A stretch of 64,000 nucleotides of DNA. Origin: CADEER01 sp965216585. Lineage in GTDB: Bacteria > Desulfobacterota > Binatia > HRBIN30 > CADEER01. Position numbers and translations under genes: made by a program. Shown here piece after piece: positions 54,928 through 62,408 of this stretch (positions are counted from its first letter, which is position 1; each line of letters opens with the position of its first letter). The notes under the pieces were generated by a model, which saw nothing but the letters and a program-made list of their open reading frames with translations, ran no database searches and was not told the origin of the DNA. Location of the stretch: the NCBI GenBank assembly GCA_965216585.1, contig CBDCGC010000003.1:868001-932000 (forward strand), read 5' to 3'.

Positions 54928-54966
54928 ATGCGCAACGAACCAGCCAACACGTCGAGGAGCCCAACC

Positions 54967-55419
54967 ATGGCGAAGAAGAAAGTACCAGCGGTCGAGGGGT
55001 GGTTCGCAATGGATTTCGCCGAGCCACACCTGCTCGGCAGTCGCTGCAACGCGTGCGGCAGCTATTTCTTTCCCAGAGAGTCCACCTTTTGCCGCAACCC
55101 ACAGTGCTCGAGCAGCGACTTCGAGGACACGCCGCTGTCGGCGCGCGGCGTGCTGTGGTCGTTCACCAACAACGCCTACCCACCACCCAAACCCTACGTG
55201 GCGGCCGACCCGTTCGTCCCCTACATCATCGCCGCAGTCGAGCTCGAGACCGAGAAGATGGTCGTGCTCGGACAGGTCGCCGGCGACGTCAAGATCTCCG
55301 ATCTCGCGGCGGGAATGCCGATGGAGCTCTGTCTCGACACACTCTTCGAGGACGATGACAACGAGTACATCGTCTGGAAATGGCGGCCGGCGGCGCGCCC
55401 GGCGGGGAGGCAGGGATGA
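54967..55419 (+). CDS. DUF35 zinc-ribbon/OB-fold partner of an Ltp protein
   Basis: A 150-residue protein. A rubredoxin-like zinc ribbon, C-x2-C-x(11)-C-x4-C (SRCNACGSYFFPRESTFC, then NPQC), leads into an OB fold (GVLWSFTNNAYPPPKPYVAA; VVLGQVAGDVKI). DUF35 proteins act as partners of thiolase-like Ltp proteins; ChsH2(DUF35)-Ltp2 is the steroid side-chain aldolase. It overlaps the Ltp-like gene by four bases (ATGA), with GGGGAGG five bases before that ATG, so the two products are probably made in equal amounts. Confidence 0.87.
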   Translation: MAKKKVPAVEGWFAMDFAEPHLLGSRCNACGSYFFPRESTFCRNPQCSSSDFEDTPLSARGVLWSFTNNAYPPPKPYVAADPFVPYIIAAVELETEKMVVLGQVAGDVKISDLAAGMPMELCLDTLFEDDDNEYIVWKWRPAARPAGRQG

Positions 55420-56603
55420 GCAGAGAAGTCGCAATCCTCGGCGTCGGCATGCACCCCTGGGGCAAGTGGGGGAAGAACTTCGTCGAGTACGGCGTCAAAG
55501 CCGCGCGCGATGCCATCGCCGATGCCGGCATCGAGTGGCAGGACATCCAATTCGTCTCCGGCGGCGATACCATCCGCAACGGCTACCCGGGCTACGTCGC
55601 CGGCGCGACCTTCTGTCAGGCGATGGGCTGGAACGGCGCCCGCGTCGCCAGCTCCTACGGTGCCTGCGCCTCGGGATCGCAAGCCATCAACAACGCGCGC
55701 GCGCAAATTCTCGCCGGCATGTGCGACGTCGCCCTCGTCGTCGGCGCCGACGCCGCTCCCAAGGGATTCTTCGCACCGACCGGCGGCGACCGCCCCGACG
55801 ATCCCGATTGGCTGCGTTTTCGACTCATCGGCGCCACCAATCCGATCTACTTCGGACTCTACGCGCGGCGCCGGATGGAGGCCTTTGGCGCCACCGAGCA
55901 CGACTTTGCCAAGGTCAAGGTGAAGAACGCCAAACACGGGCTGCACAATCCGAACGCCCGCTACCGCAAGGAAGTCACCAAGGAGGACATCCTGTCGTCC
56001 AACATCGTCTCCGATCCACTGCATCTGCTGGAGATCTGCGCCACCAGCGACGGCGGCGCGGCGATCGTCCTCTGCAGCATGGACTACGCGCGCAAACACA
56101 CTACCGATCCGGTCAAGATCGCCGGCGTGTCGACGGTCACACCGGAGTTTCCCAACACGGTGATCGAGATGCCCAACTTCGCCACCGACTCGGCGGCGTC
56201 GGTTGCGCCGCCGCAGACGCCGTTTCGCGATTCGATTGCCAAGCGGGCCTACGAAGACGCCGGCCTCGGCCCGGAGGACATGAGCATGGCCGAGGTCTAC
56301 GACTTGTCGACGGCACTCGAGCTCGACTGGTACGAGAACATCGGCTTGTGCCAGGCGGGTGAAGCGGAGAAGCTGCTCAACGACGGCGAAACGACACTGG
56401 GCGGCCGCGTGCCGGTCAACCCGAGCGGCGGCCTCGCCTGTTTCGGTGAGGCCGTGCCGGCGCAAGCCATCGCCCAGGTCTGCGAGCTCACCTGGCAGTT
56501 GCGCGGCCAGGCCGACGGCCGCCAGGTGGAAAACGCAAAAGCCGGAGTCACCGCCAACCAGGGCCTCTTCGGTCACGGCTCCTCGGTCGTGGTCACGAAG
56601 TAG
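55416..56603 (+). CDS. Ltp/SCP2-type thiolase-like protein, probable retro-aldolase
   Basis: A 395-residue thiolase-fold protein of the nonspecific lipid-transfer (Ltp) group: VAILGVGMHPWGKWGK, SSYGACASGSQAINNARAQI (Cys84), GLHNPNARYRKEVTKEDILS and VPVNPSGGLACFGEAVPAQA. The GHP histidine of true thiolases is replaced (FGEAVP) and the second catalytic Cys is not seen near the C-terminus (NQGLFGHGSSVVV). With the coupled DUF35 gene this fits a C-C lyase working on a CoA ester, as in Ltp2, better than a thiolase. Substrate inferred, not shown. Confidence 0.82.
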   Translation: MSREVAILGVGMHPWGKWGKNFVEYGVKAARDAIADAGIEWQDIQFVSGGDTIRNGYPGYVAGATFCQAMGWNGARVASSYGACASGSQAINNARAQILAGMCDVALVVGADAAPKGFFAPTGGDRPDDPDWLRFRLIGATNPIYFGLYARRRMEAFGATEHDFAKVKVKNAKHGLHNPNARYRKEVTKEDILSSNIVSDPLHLLEICATSDGGAAIVLCSMDYARKHTTDPVKIAGVSTVTPEFPNTVIEMPNFATDSAASVAPPQTPFRDSIAKRAYEDAGLGPEDMSMAEVYDLSTALELDWYENIGLCQAGEAEKLLNDGETTLGGRVPVNPSGGLACFGEAVPAQAIAQVCELTWQLRGQADGRQVENAKAGVTANQGLFGHGSSVVVTK

Positions 56604-56622
56604 CGCAGCAACGGAGCCAGAC

Positions 56623-57774
56623 ATGCCAGAAGCCTACATCATCGACGCTGTACGAACTCCCGTCGGCCGGCGCGGCGGCGCCCTCAGCCAAGTGCATCCC
56701 GCCGACCTCGGCGCCCACTCGATCAAGGGGTTGATCGAGCGCAACGACGTCGATCCGCACGCCGTCGAGGACGTCATCTTCGGCTGTATCGACGCGATCG
56801 GTCCGCAAGCCGGCGACATCGCGCGCACCTGCTGGCTCGCCGCCGGCTATCCGGAGGAGGTTCCGGGAACGACCATCGACCGGCAATGCGGCTCGTCGCA
56901 ACAGTCGGTCCACTTCGCCGCGCAAGCGGTGATGAGCGGCACCAGTGATCTGGTCATCGCCGGCGGCGTGCAGAACATGAGCCAAATCCCCATCTCGTCG
57001 GCGATGACCGCCGCCGAGCCGTTTGGCTTCACCGATCCCTTCTCCGGCTCGCAAGGCTGGATCGAACGCTACGGCGACCAGGAGGTTTCACAATTCCGCG
57101 CCGCCGAGATGATCGCCGAGAAGTGGGACATCACGCGCCAGGACATGGAGGTGTTCGCCCTCGAAAGCCATCGCCGTGCCCTGCAGGCGATCGACGAAGG
57201 TCGTTTTGAAAACGAGATTCTGCCCTTCGGCGAGCTCACCACGGACGAGGGGCCGCGCCGCGGTACCTCGTTGGAAAAGATGGCGACCCTCAAGACCCTG
57301 CAGGAGGGCGGACGACTGACCGCCGCCGTGTCGAGCCAGATTTCCGATGCCAGCTCGGCGATGCTGATCGCTTCGCAGCGCGCCGTGAAGGAGCACGGCT
57401 TGAAACCGCGCGCCCGCGTGCACCACATCAGCGTGCGCGGCGCCGACCCGGTGTGGATGCTCACCGCGCCGATCCCCGCCACCGCTTACGCACTGGAAAA
57501 GAGCAGCATGCAACAGGGCGACATCGATCTGGTCGAGATCAACGAGGCTTTCGCCTCCGTCGTCCTCGCCTGGCACAAAGAAACGCTGTGGGACATGGAG
57601 ACGGTCAACGTCAACGGCGGCGCCATCGCTCTCGGTCACCCGATCGGCGCCACCGGCACGCGCCTGATGACGACGATGCTCAACGAGCTCGAGCGCAGGG
57701 GCGGCCGCTACGGTCTGCAAACCATGTGCGAAGGCGGCGGCCAGGCCAACGTGACGATCATCGAACGGCTGTAA
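56623..57774 (+). CDS. fadA6: FadA6-like steroid beta-ketothiolase
   Basis: A 383-residue thiolase whose sequence follows mycobacterial FadA6 over most of its length: AYIIDAVRTPVGRRGGALS, VPGTTIDRQCGSSQQSVHFA (Cys89), GGVQNMSQIPISSAM, RARVHHISVRGADPVWMLT, NVNGGAIALGHPIGATGTRL and YGLQTMCEGGGQANVTIIER. All three catalytic positions are intact. FadA6 cleaves the last beta-keto CoA esters of rings C/D. The next dehydrogenase gene starts on the base after the stop. Confidence 0.92.
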   Translation: MPEAYIIDAVRTPVGRRGGALSQVHPADLGAHSIKGLIERNDVDPHAVEDVIFGCIDAIGPQAGDIARTCWLAAGYPEEVPGTTIDRQCGSSQQSVHFAAQAVMSGTSDLVIAGGVQNMSQIPISSAMTAAEPFGFTDPFSGSQGWIERYGDQEVSQFRAAEMIAEKWDITRQDMEVFALESHRRALQAIDEGRFENEILPFGELTTDEGPRRGTSLEKMATLKTLQEGGRLTAAVSSQISDASSAMLIASQRAVKEHGLKPRARVHHISVRGADPVWMLTAPIPATAYALEKSSMQQGDIDLVEINEAFASVVLAWHKETLWDMETVNVNGGAIALGHPIGATGTRLMTTMLNELERRGGRYGLQTMCEGGGQANVTIIERL

Positions 57775-58932
57775 ATGCGATTTTCCTTCACCGAAGAACA
57801 AGAAGCGCTGCGCCAATCGGCGCGCGTGTTTCTCGCCGATCACTCTTCGCCGGACAAGGTTCGCGCCGCGATGGAAAGCGAGCACGGCTTTGACCAAGCG
57901 GTGTGGCAGCGCCTCGCTCAGGAGATGGGCTGGACCGCCGTGACGATCCCCGAAGAGTACGGCGGCCTCGGACTCGGTACCGTCGAGCTCGTCGCACTGC
58001 TCGAAGAGATGGGAGCTCATCTTCTCTGCTCGCCCTTTTTCTCGAGCATCTGCCTGGCGGCGAACGCGCTTCTAGAAGCGGCGAGTGAGGCGCAGAAAGA
58101 AGAACACCTGCCCGGCATCGCCAGCGGCGAGACCGTCGCTACGCTCGCCCTGACCGAGAAGAGCGGTGGCTGGGATGCCAGCGCCATCGAGGCAACGGCG
58201 GAGAGCGACGGTGGTGATTTCGTCCTGCACGGCTGCAAGACGTACGTACCGCACGGCGACGCCGCCGACTTGATTCTCGTCGCGGCGCGCCATCCCGGCA
58301 GCAGCGGCAGCGCCGGAATCGGCATCTTCGCCGTTCCCGGTGACGCCGTCACCGCACACAAGCTGCCGACGATGGATCAAACACGACCGCAGGCGGAGAT
58401 TCGACTCGATCGCCTTCGCGTCGCACGGAGCGCCCTACTCGGCGACGACTTCGACGCCTGGCCGGCCCTGGCGAGAGCGTTGCAGCACGCGGCGATCGCC
58501 CTTTCCGCCGAGCAGGTCGGCGGCGCCGACCGCTGCCTCGCCATGGCGGTTGACTATGCAAAGGAACGCGTGCAGTTCGGCCGACCGATCGGATCGTTCC
58601 AAGCCATCAAGCACAAGTGCGCCGACATGCTCCTCGAGGTCGAGTCGGCGCGTTCGGCAAGCTACTACGCCGGCTGGGCCGCATCGGTCGGCGATGCCGA
58701 AGTGCCGGTGCTCGCCTCGCTCGCCAAGTCCTACTGCTCGGATGCCTACTTCCACTGCGCAGCCGAGGCGATCCAGATTCACGGCGGCGTCGGCTTCACC
58801 TGGGAGTACGACGTCCACCTTCACTTCAAGCGCGCCAAGTCGAGCGAGACGATGCTCGGCGCGCCGGCCTACCACCGCGAGCTGGTTGCCCGCGCCATCG
58901 GCCTCGGCGACGGCGTGGCGGGTTCGCCATGA
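57775..58932 (+). CDS. Acyl-CoA dehydrogenase, FadE32/33-like
   Basis: A 385-residue ACAD: MRFSFTEEQEALRQSARVFL, WTAVTIPEEYGGLGLGTVEL, VDYAKERVQFGRPIGSFQAI and IQIHGGVGFTWEYDVHLHFK. The last motif is typical of the beta-type subunit group. It is the third ACAD of the cluster; whether it partners the FadE31-like protein or acts alone is open. It overlaps the SDR gene by four bases. Confidence 0.87.
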   Translation: MRFSFTEEQEALRQSARVFLADHSSPDKVRAAMESEHGFDQAVWQRLAQEMGWTAVTIPEEYGGLGLGTVELVALLEEMGAHLLCSPFFSSICLAANALLEAASEAQKEEHLPGIASGETVATLALTEKSGGWDASAIEATAESDGGDFVLHGCKTYVPHGDAADLILVAARHPGSSGSAGIGIFAVPGDAVTAHKLPTMDQTRPQAEIRLDRLRVARSALLGDDFDAWPALARALQHAAIALSAEQVGGADRCLAMAVDYAKERVQFGRPIGSFQAIKHKCADMLLEVESARSASYYAGWAASVGDAEVPVLASLAKSYCSDAYFHCAAEAIQIHGGVGFTWEYDVHLHFKRAKSSETMLGAPAYHRELVARAIGLGDGVAGSP

Positions 58933-59735
58933 GCGATGCCATCCCGGCGCTCGATCGCGCCCTCGATTTCAGTGACAAGGTCGCCATCGTCACCGGCGGC
59001 ACCAAGGGAGTCGGTCGCGGCATCGCCCAGCGCTTCCTCGAAGCGGGAGCCAATGTCGTCGTCTGCGGTCGCAACGAGCCAGAGACACTGGCGCAGCACG
59101 ACCAGCGCACGGCACACTTCATCGCCGCGGACGTTCGCAAAGAAGAGCAGGTCGCGGCGGTCGTCGACTACGCGACGAAGACGTTCGGACGCCTCGACAC
59201 CTTGATCAACAACGCCGGCGGCGCCCCTCCCGCCGATACCGCGACCGCTTCGGCGCGCTTCTCGGAGAAGATCCTCCACCTCAACCTGCTCGCCCCGCTG
59301 CTCTTTGCGCAGCGGGCGAACGAAGTCATGCAAGGACAGGAAAACGGTGGCACGATCGTCAACATTGCCAGCGTCAGCGGCCTGCGACCGTCACCCTCGA
59401 CGGCGGCCTACGGAGCCGCCAAGGCGGGATTAGTCAATCTGACGCAGACGCTCGCCGTCGAATGGGCGCCCAAGGTGCGCACCAACGCCATCGTCGCCGG
59501 CATGATTCGCACCGAGCAGGCACATCTCTACTACGGCGATGAAGACGGCATCGCCGCCGTCGGCAAGACAGTTCCGCTCGGCCGGCTCGGTCAGCCGGAG
59601 GACGTCGGCGACGCCTGCCTCTACCTCGCCTCCGACCTCTCGCGCTACGTCAGCGGCGCGTCCCTCCTGCTGCACGGCGGCGGCGAGGTTCCCGCCTTCT
59701 GGCAAGCGTCCAACGCTGAGACCAAAAACAAATAG
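58929..59735 (+). CDS. Short-chain dehydrogenase/reductase (Rv3549c-like)
   Basis: A 268-residue classical SDR: cofactor motif VTGGTKGVGRG (TGxxxGxG), NNAGG, catalytic Ser in NIASVSGLRPSPST and YGAAK (Y-x-x-x-K). Much of it recalls the mycobacterial KstR2-regulon SDR Rv3549c (LNLLAPLLFAQRANEVM; TLAVEWAPKVRTNAIVAGMI). It would oxidise a hydroxyacyl-CoA in the ring C/D route; the precise step is unknown. Preferred cofactor NAD(P) not determined. Confidence 0.88.
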   Translation: MSDAIPALDRALDFSDKVAIVTGGTKGVGRGIAQRFLEAGANVVVCGRNEPETLAQHDQRTAHFIAADVRKEEQVAAVVDYATKTFGRLDTLINNAGGAPPADTATASARFSEKILHLNLLAPLLFAQRANEVMQGQENGGTIVNIASVSGLRPSPSTAAYGAAKAGLVNLTQTLAVEWAPKVRTNAIVAGMIRTEQAHLYYGDEDGIAAVGKTVPLGRLGQPEDVGDACLYLASDLSRYVSGASLLLHGGGEVPAFWQASNAETKNK

Positions 59736-59767
59736 AGAGCGACCAAGACGCCGACGGAGATTCGACC

Positions 59768-60229
59768 ATGCCAACCGTTTTCAACACCCCCAGCGAGCTC
59801 AAAGACGCCGTCGGCAAGCAACTCGGCAACAGCGATTGGCTGGCCATCGACCAGGACCGCATCAACCTGTTCGCCGACGCGACGGGTGATCACCAATGGA
59901 TCCACGTCGACCCCGAGCGCGCCAAGGACGGACCCTTCGGCACCTGCATCGCGCACGGCTACCTGACGCTGTCGCTGGTCAACACGTTCCTGCCGCAGAT
60001 CATCGAGGTGCGCGGCATCCGCATGGGTGTCAACTACGGGACCGACAAGGTCCGCTTTCCCTCACCCGTTCCGGTCGGCTCGCGCATCCGCGGCAACGGC
60101 GAGCTCGTCGCCGCCGCCGACACCAAAGACGGCGCCGTGCAGGCGACCGTGCGCGTCACCGTCGAGATCGAAGGCAAGGAGCGGCCCGCCTGCGTCGTCG
60201 ACACAATCAGTCGCTTTTATTCTGAGTAA
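59768..60229 (+). CDS. MaoC-like (R)-hydratase
   Basis: A 153-residue single hot-dog protein with the hydratase-2 motif DATGDHQWIHVDPERA, followed by GPFGTCIAHGYLTLSL; the Asp/His pair is in place. It would hydrate an enoyl-CoA. It is the last gene of the catabolic run, 32 bases after the SDR. Confidence 0.9.
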   Translation: MPTVFNTPSELKDAVGKQLGNSDWLAIDQDRINLFADATGDHQWIHVDPERAKDGPFGTCIAHGYLTLSLVNTFLPQIIEVRGIRMGVNYGTDKVRFPSPVPVGSRIRGNGELVAAADTKDGAVQATVRVTVEIEGKERPACVVDTISRFYSE

Positions 60230-60302
60230 CGGCCCGCGCCACTCACGCGGCGAGTACGACCCCCGTCAAGATTCCGACGGCGCGGTCAAAGAGAACCCCA
60301 GA

Positions 60303-60324
60303 CGGGTGCGCCGAGTCGCACCCG
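60303..60324. terminator. Hairpin after the catabolic run, no T tract
   Basis: CGGGTGCG (60303-60310) and CGCACCCG (60317-60324) form a perfect 8-bp stem with a six-base loop, 73 bases after the MaoC stop. Purine-rich sequence follows instead of T residues, so intrinsic termination is doubtful; it may mark the 3' end of the message. Confidence 0.35.
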
Positions 60325-60445
60325 CAAGAATAAGCCAAGCTGCCACCCTGGAGACTCGAAGATAAGCCAACGGCATAGAGCTTGCTGTTGCATTGCGGGC
60401 AAAAGGAATGCCGCGAGCAGGGCTACGGCAGAAAGGTGCGGGTAG

Positions 60446-61507
60446 ATGTCCGAGGATCGTCTTCAGAAGAGAGGCACGAGCAGAAATCTAGTGAGATTTT
60501 TTCTAACGTGGAGCCTGGCGTTTGCGTGCGCCAGCGGCGCGCCGCTGGCGGCGCAGAATGCCGCTCCGTTGGCGGGATTCATCAGCCCGGTTTCGAATCC
60601 AGTCAACTTCGAGGATCCGCGAGCGCGCAGCGAAATCCGGACGCTCTACGTCTATCACAAGCTGAGCGATCAATTTGCATCCGGATTCACCAACGCGAAT
60701 GAGTTACCACCCATCGGTGGAGACGCGCACGTCGTGGCGGTGCAGGCACGTGTCGCGGTGACCGACCGGCTGGCGCTGATTGCGACGAAGGACGGCTACG
60801 TCTGGTTGCGACCGGAAAACGTGCTGACCAAGGAGGACGGTTGGGCGAACATCGCCTTCGGTGCCAAGTACAGCATCTATAGAGACCCCGAACGAGGAGC
60901 GTTGGCGACGGTTGGCTTGCGCTACGAAACACCGTCGGGAAACACCGACGTCTTTCAGGGACAGCATCCCGTGCTGCCAAACGTGTTGGACCCCGGAGAC
61001 CCCAACGATCCGAGCTATCCCCTGGCGCACGAATCGCACGGCGATGGCATTCTCAACCCCTTCCTTTCCGCTGGCTGGGGGACCGCGGCCGGCCCGGGCA
61101 ACGTCCACCTTCTCACCTACACGGCGCTGCGCCTGCCCATTTCGGGATACGATTCGACGTTCTTCGACCTGTCCCTACACGCCGACTACGAGGTCGACAC
61201 GGGGCCGTGCGGCAAGCTCTACCCGCTGATCGAGTTCAACTGGGTGCAAACCCTGGACGGCGGCCGCCGCCTGCCGATCGACAACGAAGGATTCGACTTT
61301 TTCAACTTCGGCACGACCGGCTCGGGAGGGCGCGGCGTCGTCACCGGCGCGGTCGGTTTTCGCTACCGGATTCTCGAGGGCGTCGGCGACATTTTCGGCA
61401 GCTCCCTCGGCGCCGACCTCGGCGCGGTCTACGAATTGCCCCTGACCGATCGAGAGGATCTCTTCGGCTGGCGCGTGACTACCGACCTGACGCTCTTTCT
61501 GATGTAG
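60446..61507 (+). CDS. Outer-membrane beta-barrel protein (transporter-like)
   Basis: A 353-residue protein. A signal peptide (WSLAFACASGAPLAAQ) is followed by alternating strands, e.g. VQARVAVTDRLALIATKDGY, TVGLRYETPSGNTDVF and a final strand LFGWRVTTDLTLFLM ending in a hydrophobic residue. The pattern resembles the MetA/phenol-degradation type barrel families that accompany catabolic clusters. It could be the outer-membrane entry route for the substrate; unproven. ATG at 60446. Confidence 0.78.
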   Translation: MSEDRLQKRGTSRNLVRFFLTWSLAFACASGAPLAAQNAAPLAGFISPVSNPVNFEDPRARSEIRTLYVYHKLSDQFASGFTNANELPPIGGDAHVVAVQARVAVTDRLALIATKDGYVWLRPENVLTKEDGWANIAFGAKYSIYRDPERGALATVGLRYETPSGNTDVFQGQHPVLPNVLDPGDPNDPSYPLAHESHGDGILNPFLSAGWGTAAGPGNVHLLTYTALRLPISGYDSTFFDLSLHADYEVDTGPCGKLYPLIEFNWVQTLDGGRRLPIDNEGFDFFNFGTTGSGGRGVVTGAVGFRYRILEGVGDIFGSSLGADLGAVYELPLTDREDLFGWRVTTDLTLFLM

Positions 61508-61532
61508 CGGCGCTGTCCGGGGAGGCGGCGAT

Positions 61533-61580
61533 TCCCGTCAACGAGAAACACCGGGCGCGCCGTCTCCCGTCAACGCGAAA
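61533..61580 (+). repeat. Pair of 16-base direct repeats upstream of coxB
   Basis: TCCCGTCAACGAGAAA (61533-61548) and TCCCGTCAACGCGAAA (61565-61580) differ at one base and are spaced 32 bases, about three helical turns. They lie in the 204-base gap before coxB. Regulator sites are possible. Confidence 0.4.
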
Positions 61581-61711
61581 ATCGGAGCTGAAGCTTCGGC
61601 TGTTCCAGGCCTGCGAGTCGTGGATTGTTCTTTGCAACAGAGCGCCTTCGATCTGCGTAGTGGTGCGTCCACGTAGACACTAGGCGTCTGAATTTCTGGG
61701 GGGTGGGTTGA

Positions 61712-62380
61712 ATGTACAGTTGGTTCCCCGAGAACATCTCCACTTACGGGGCTGATCTCGATGCAGTTTACTACCTGATTTTCTACATCGTCGGGTTTTG
61801 GTTCGTCGCGGCGCAGGCCGCCATCTTCTACTTCTGTTGGCGATTCCGGAAAAAAGACGGAGAACGAGCCCTGCACATTCGCGGCGACCGATTGTCCGAG
61901 CTCGCTTGGATCCTCATCCCAGCGGCGATCGTTCTCGTGCTCGACCTGGCCATCGACGCCGCCGGTGCCCGCGTTTGGGAGGAGGTCAAGACGACGATAC
62001 CGAAGGGCGACGTTCACCTCGAAGTCACAGCCAAGCAGTTCGAGTGGTTGATCCGCTACCCCGGGGCCGATGGCAAGCTGGGCAACGGCGACGACTTCAC
62101 GCTCGACACCGAGCTGCACGTTCCGGCCGACAAGGACATCCGTGTCACCCTGCGCTCGGAGGACGTCTTGCACTCCTTCTTTCTTCCCAACGTGCGTCTG
62201 AAACAGGACGTCGTGCCGGGACGCGAGATCGATGTTTGGTTCAATGTGACGAAACCCGGTCGCTTCGAGCTCGCCTGCGCCGAGCTCTGCGGGCTCGGGC
62301 ACTACACGATGCGCGGCGAGCTGATCGTCCACGAAGCCGACGAGTACAGCGCATGGGCGCGAGAACGGGGCAGCCGCTGA
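61712..62380 (+). CDS. coxB: Cytochrome c oxidase subunit II
   Basis: A 222-residue subunit II. Two membrane helices (about 20-45 and 65-85) are followed by the periplasmic CuA cupredoxin domain with VLHSFFLPNVRLKQ and CAELCGLGHYTM, giving all CuA ligands (His, 2 Cys, His, Met). There is no C-terminal haem c domain, so it takes electrons from a separate cytochrome c. There is no cleavable signal peptide. GGGGGGTGGG precedes the ATG. coxA follows after 28 bases. Confidence 0.95.
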   Translation: MYSWFPENISTYGADLDAVYYLIFYIVGFWFVAAQAAIFYFCWRFRKKDGERALHIRGDRLSELAWILIPAAIVLVLDLAIDAAGARVWEEVKTTIPKGDVHLEVTAKQFEWLIRYPGADGKLGNGDDFTLDTELHVPADKDIRVTLRSEDVLHSFFLPNVRLKQDVVPGREIDVWFNVTKPGRFELACAELCGLGHYTMRGELIVHEADEYSAWARERGSR

Positions 62381-62408
62381 TGCCGGCGCTGGTGAGGAGA
62401 ATTCGACG

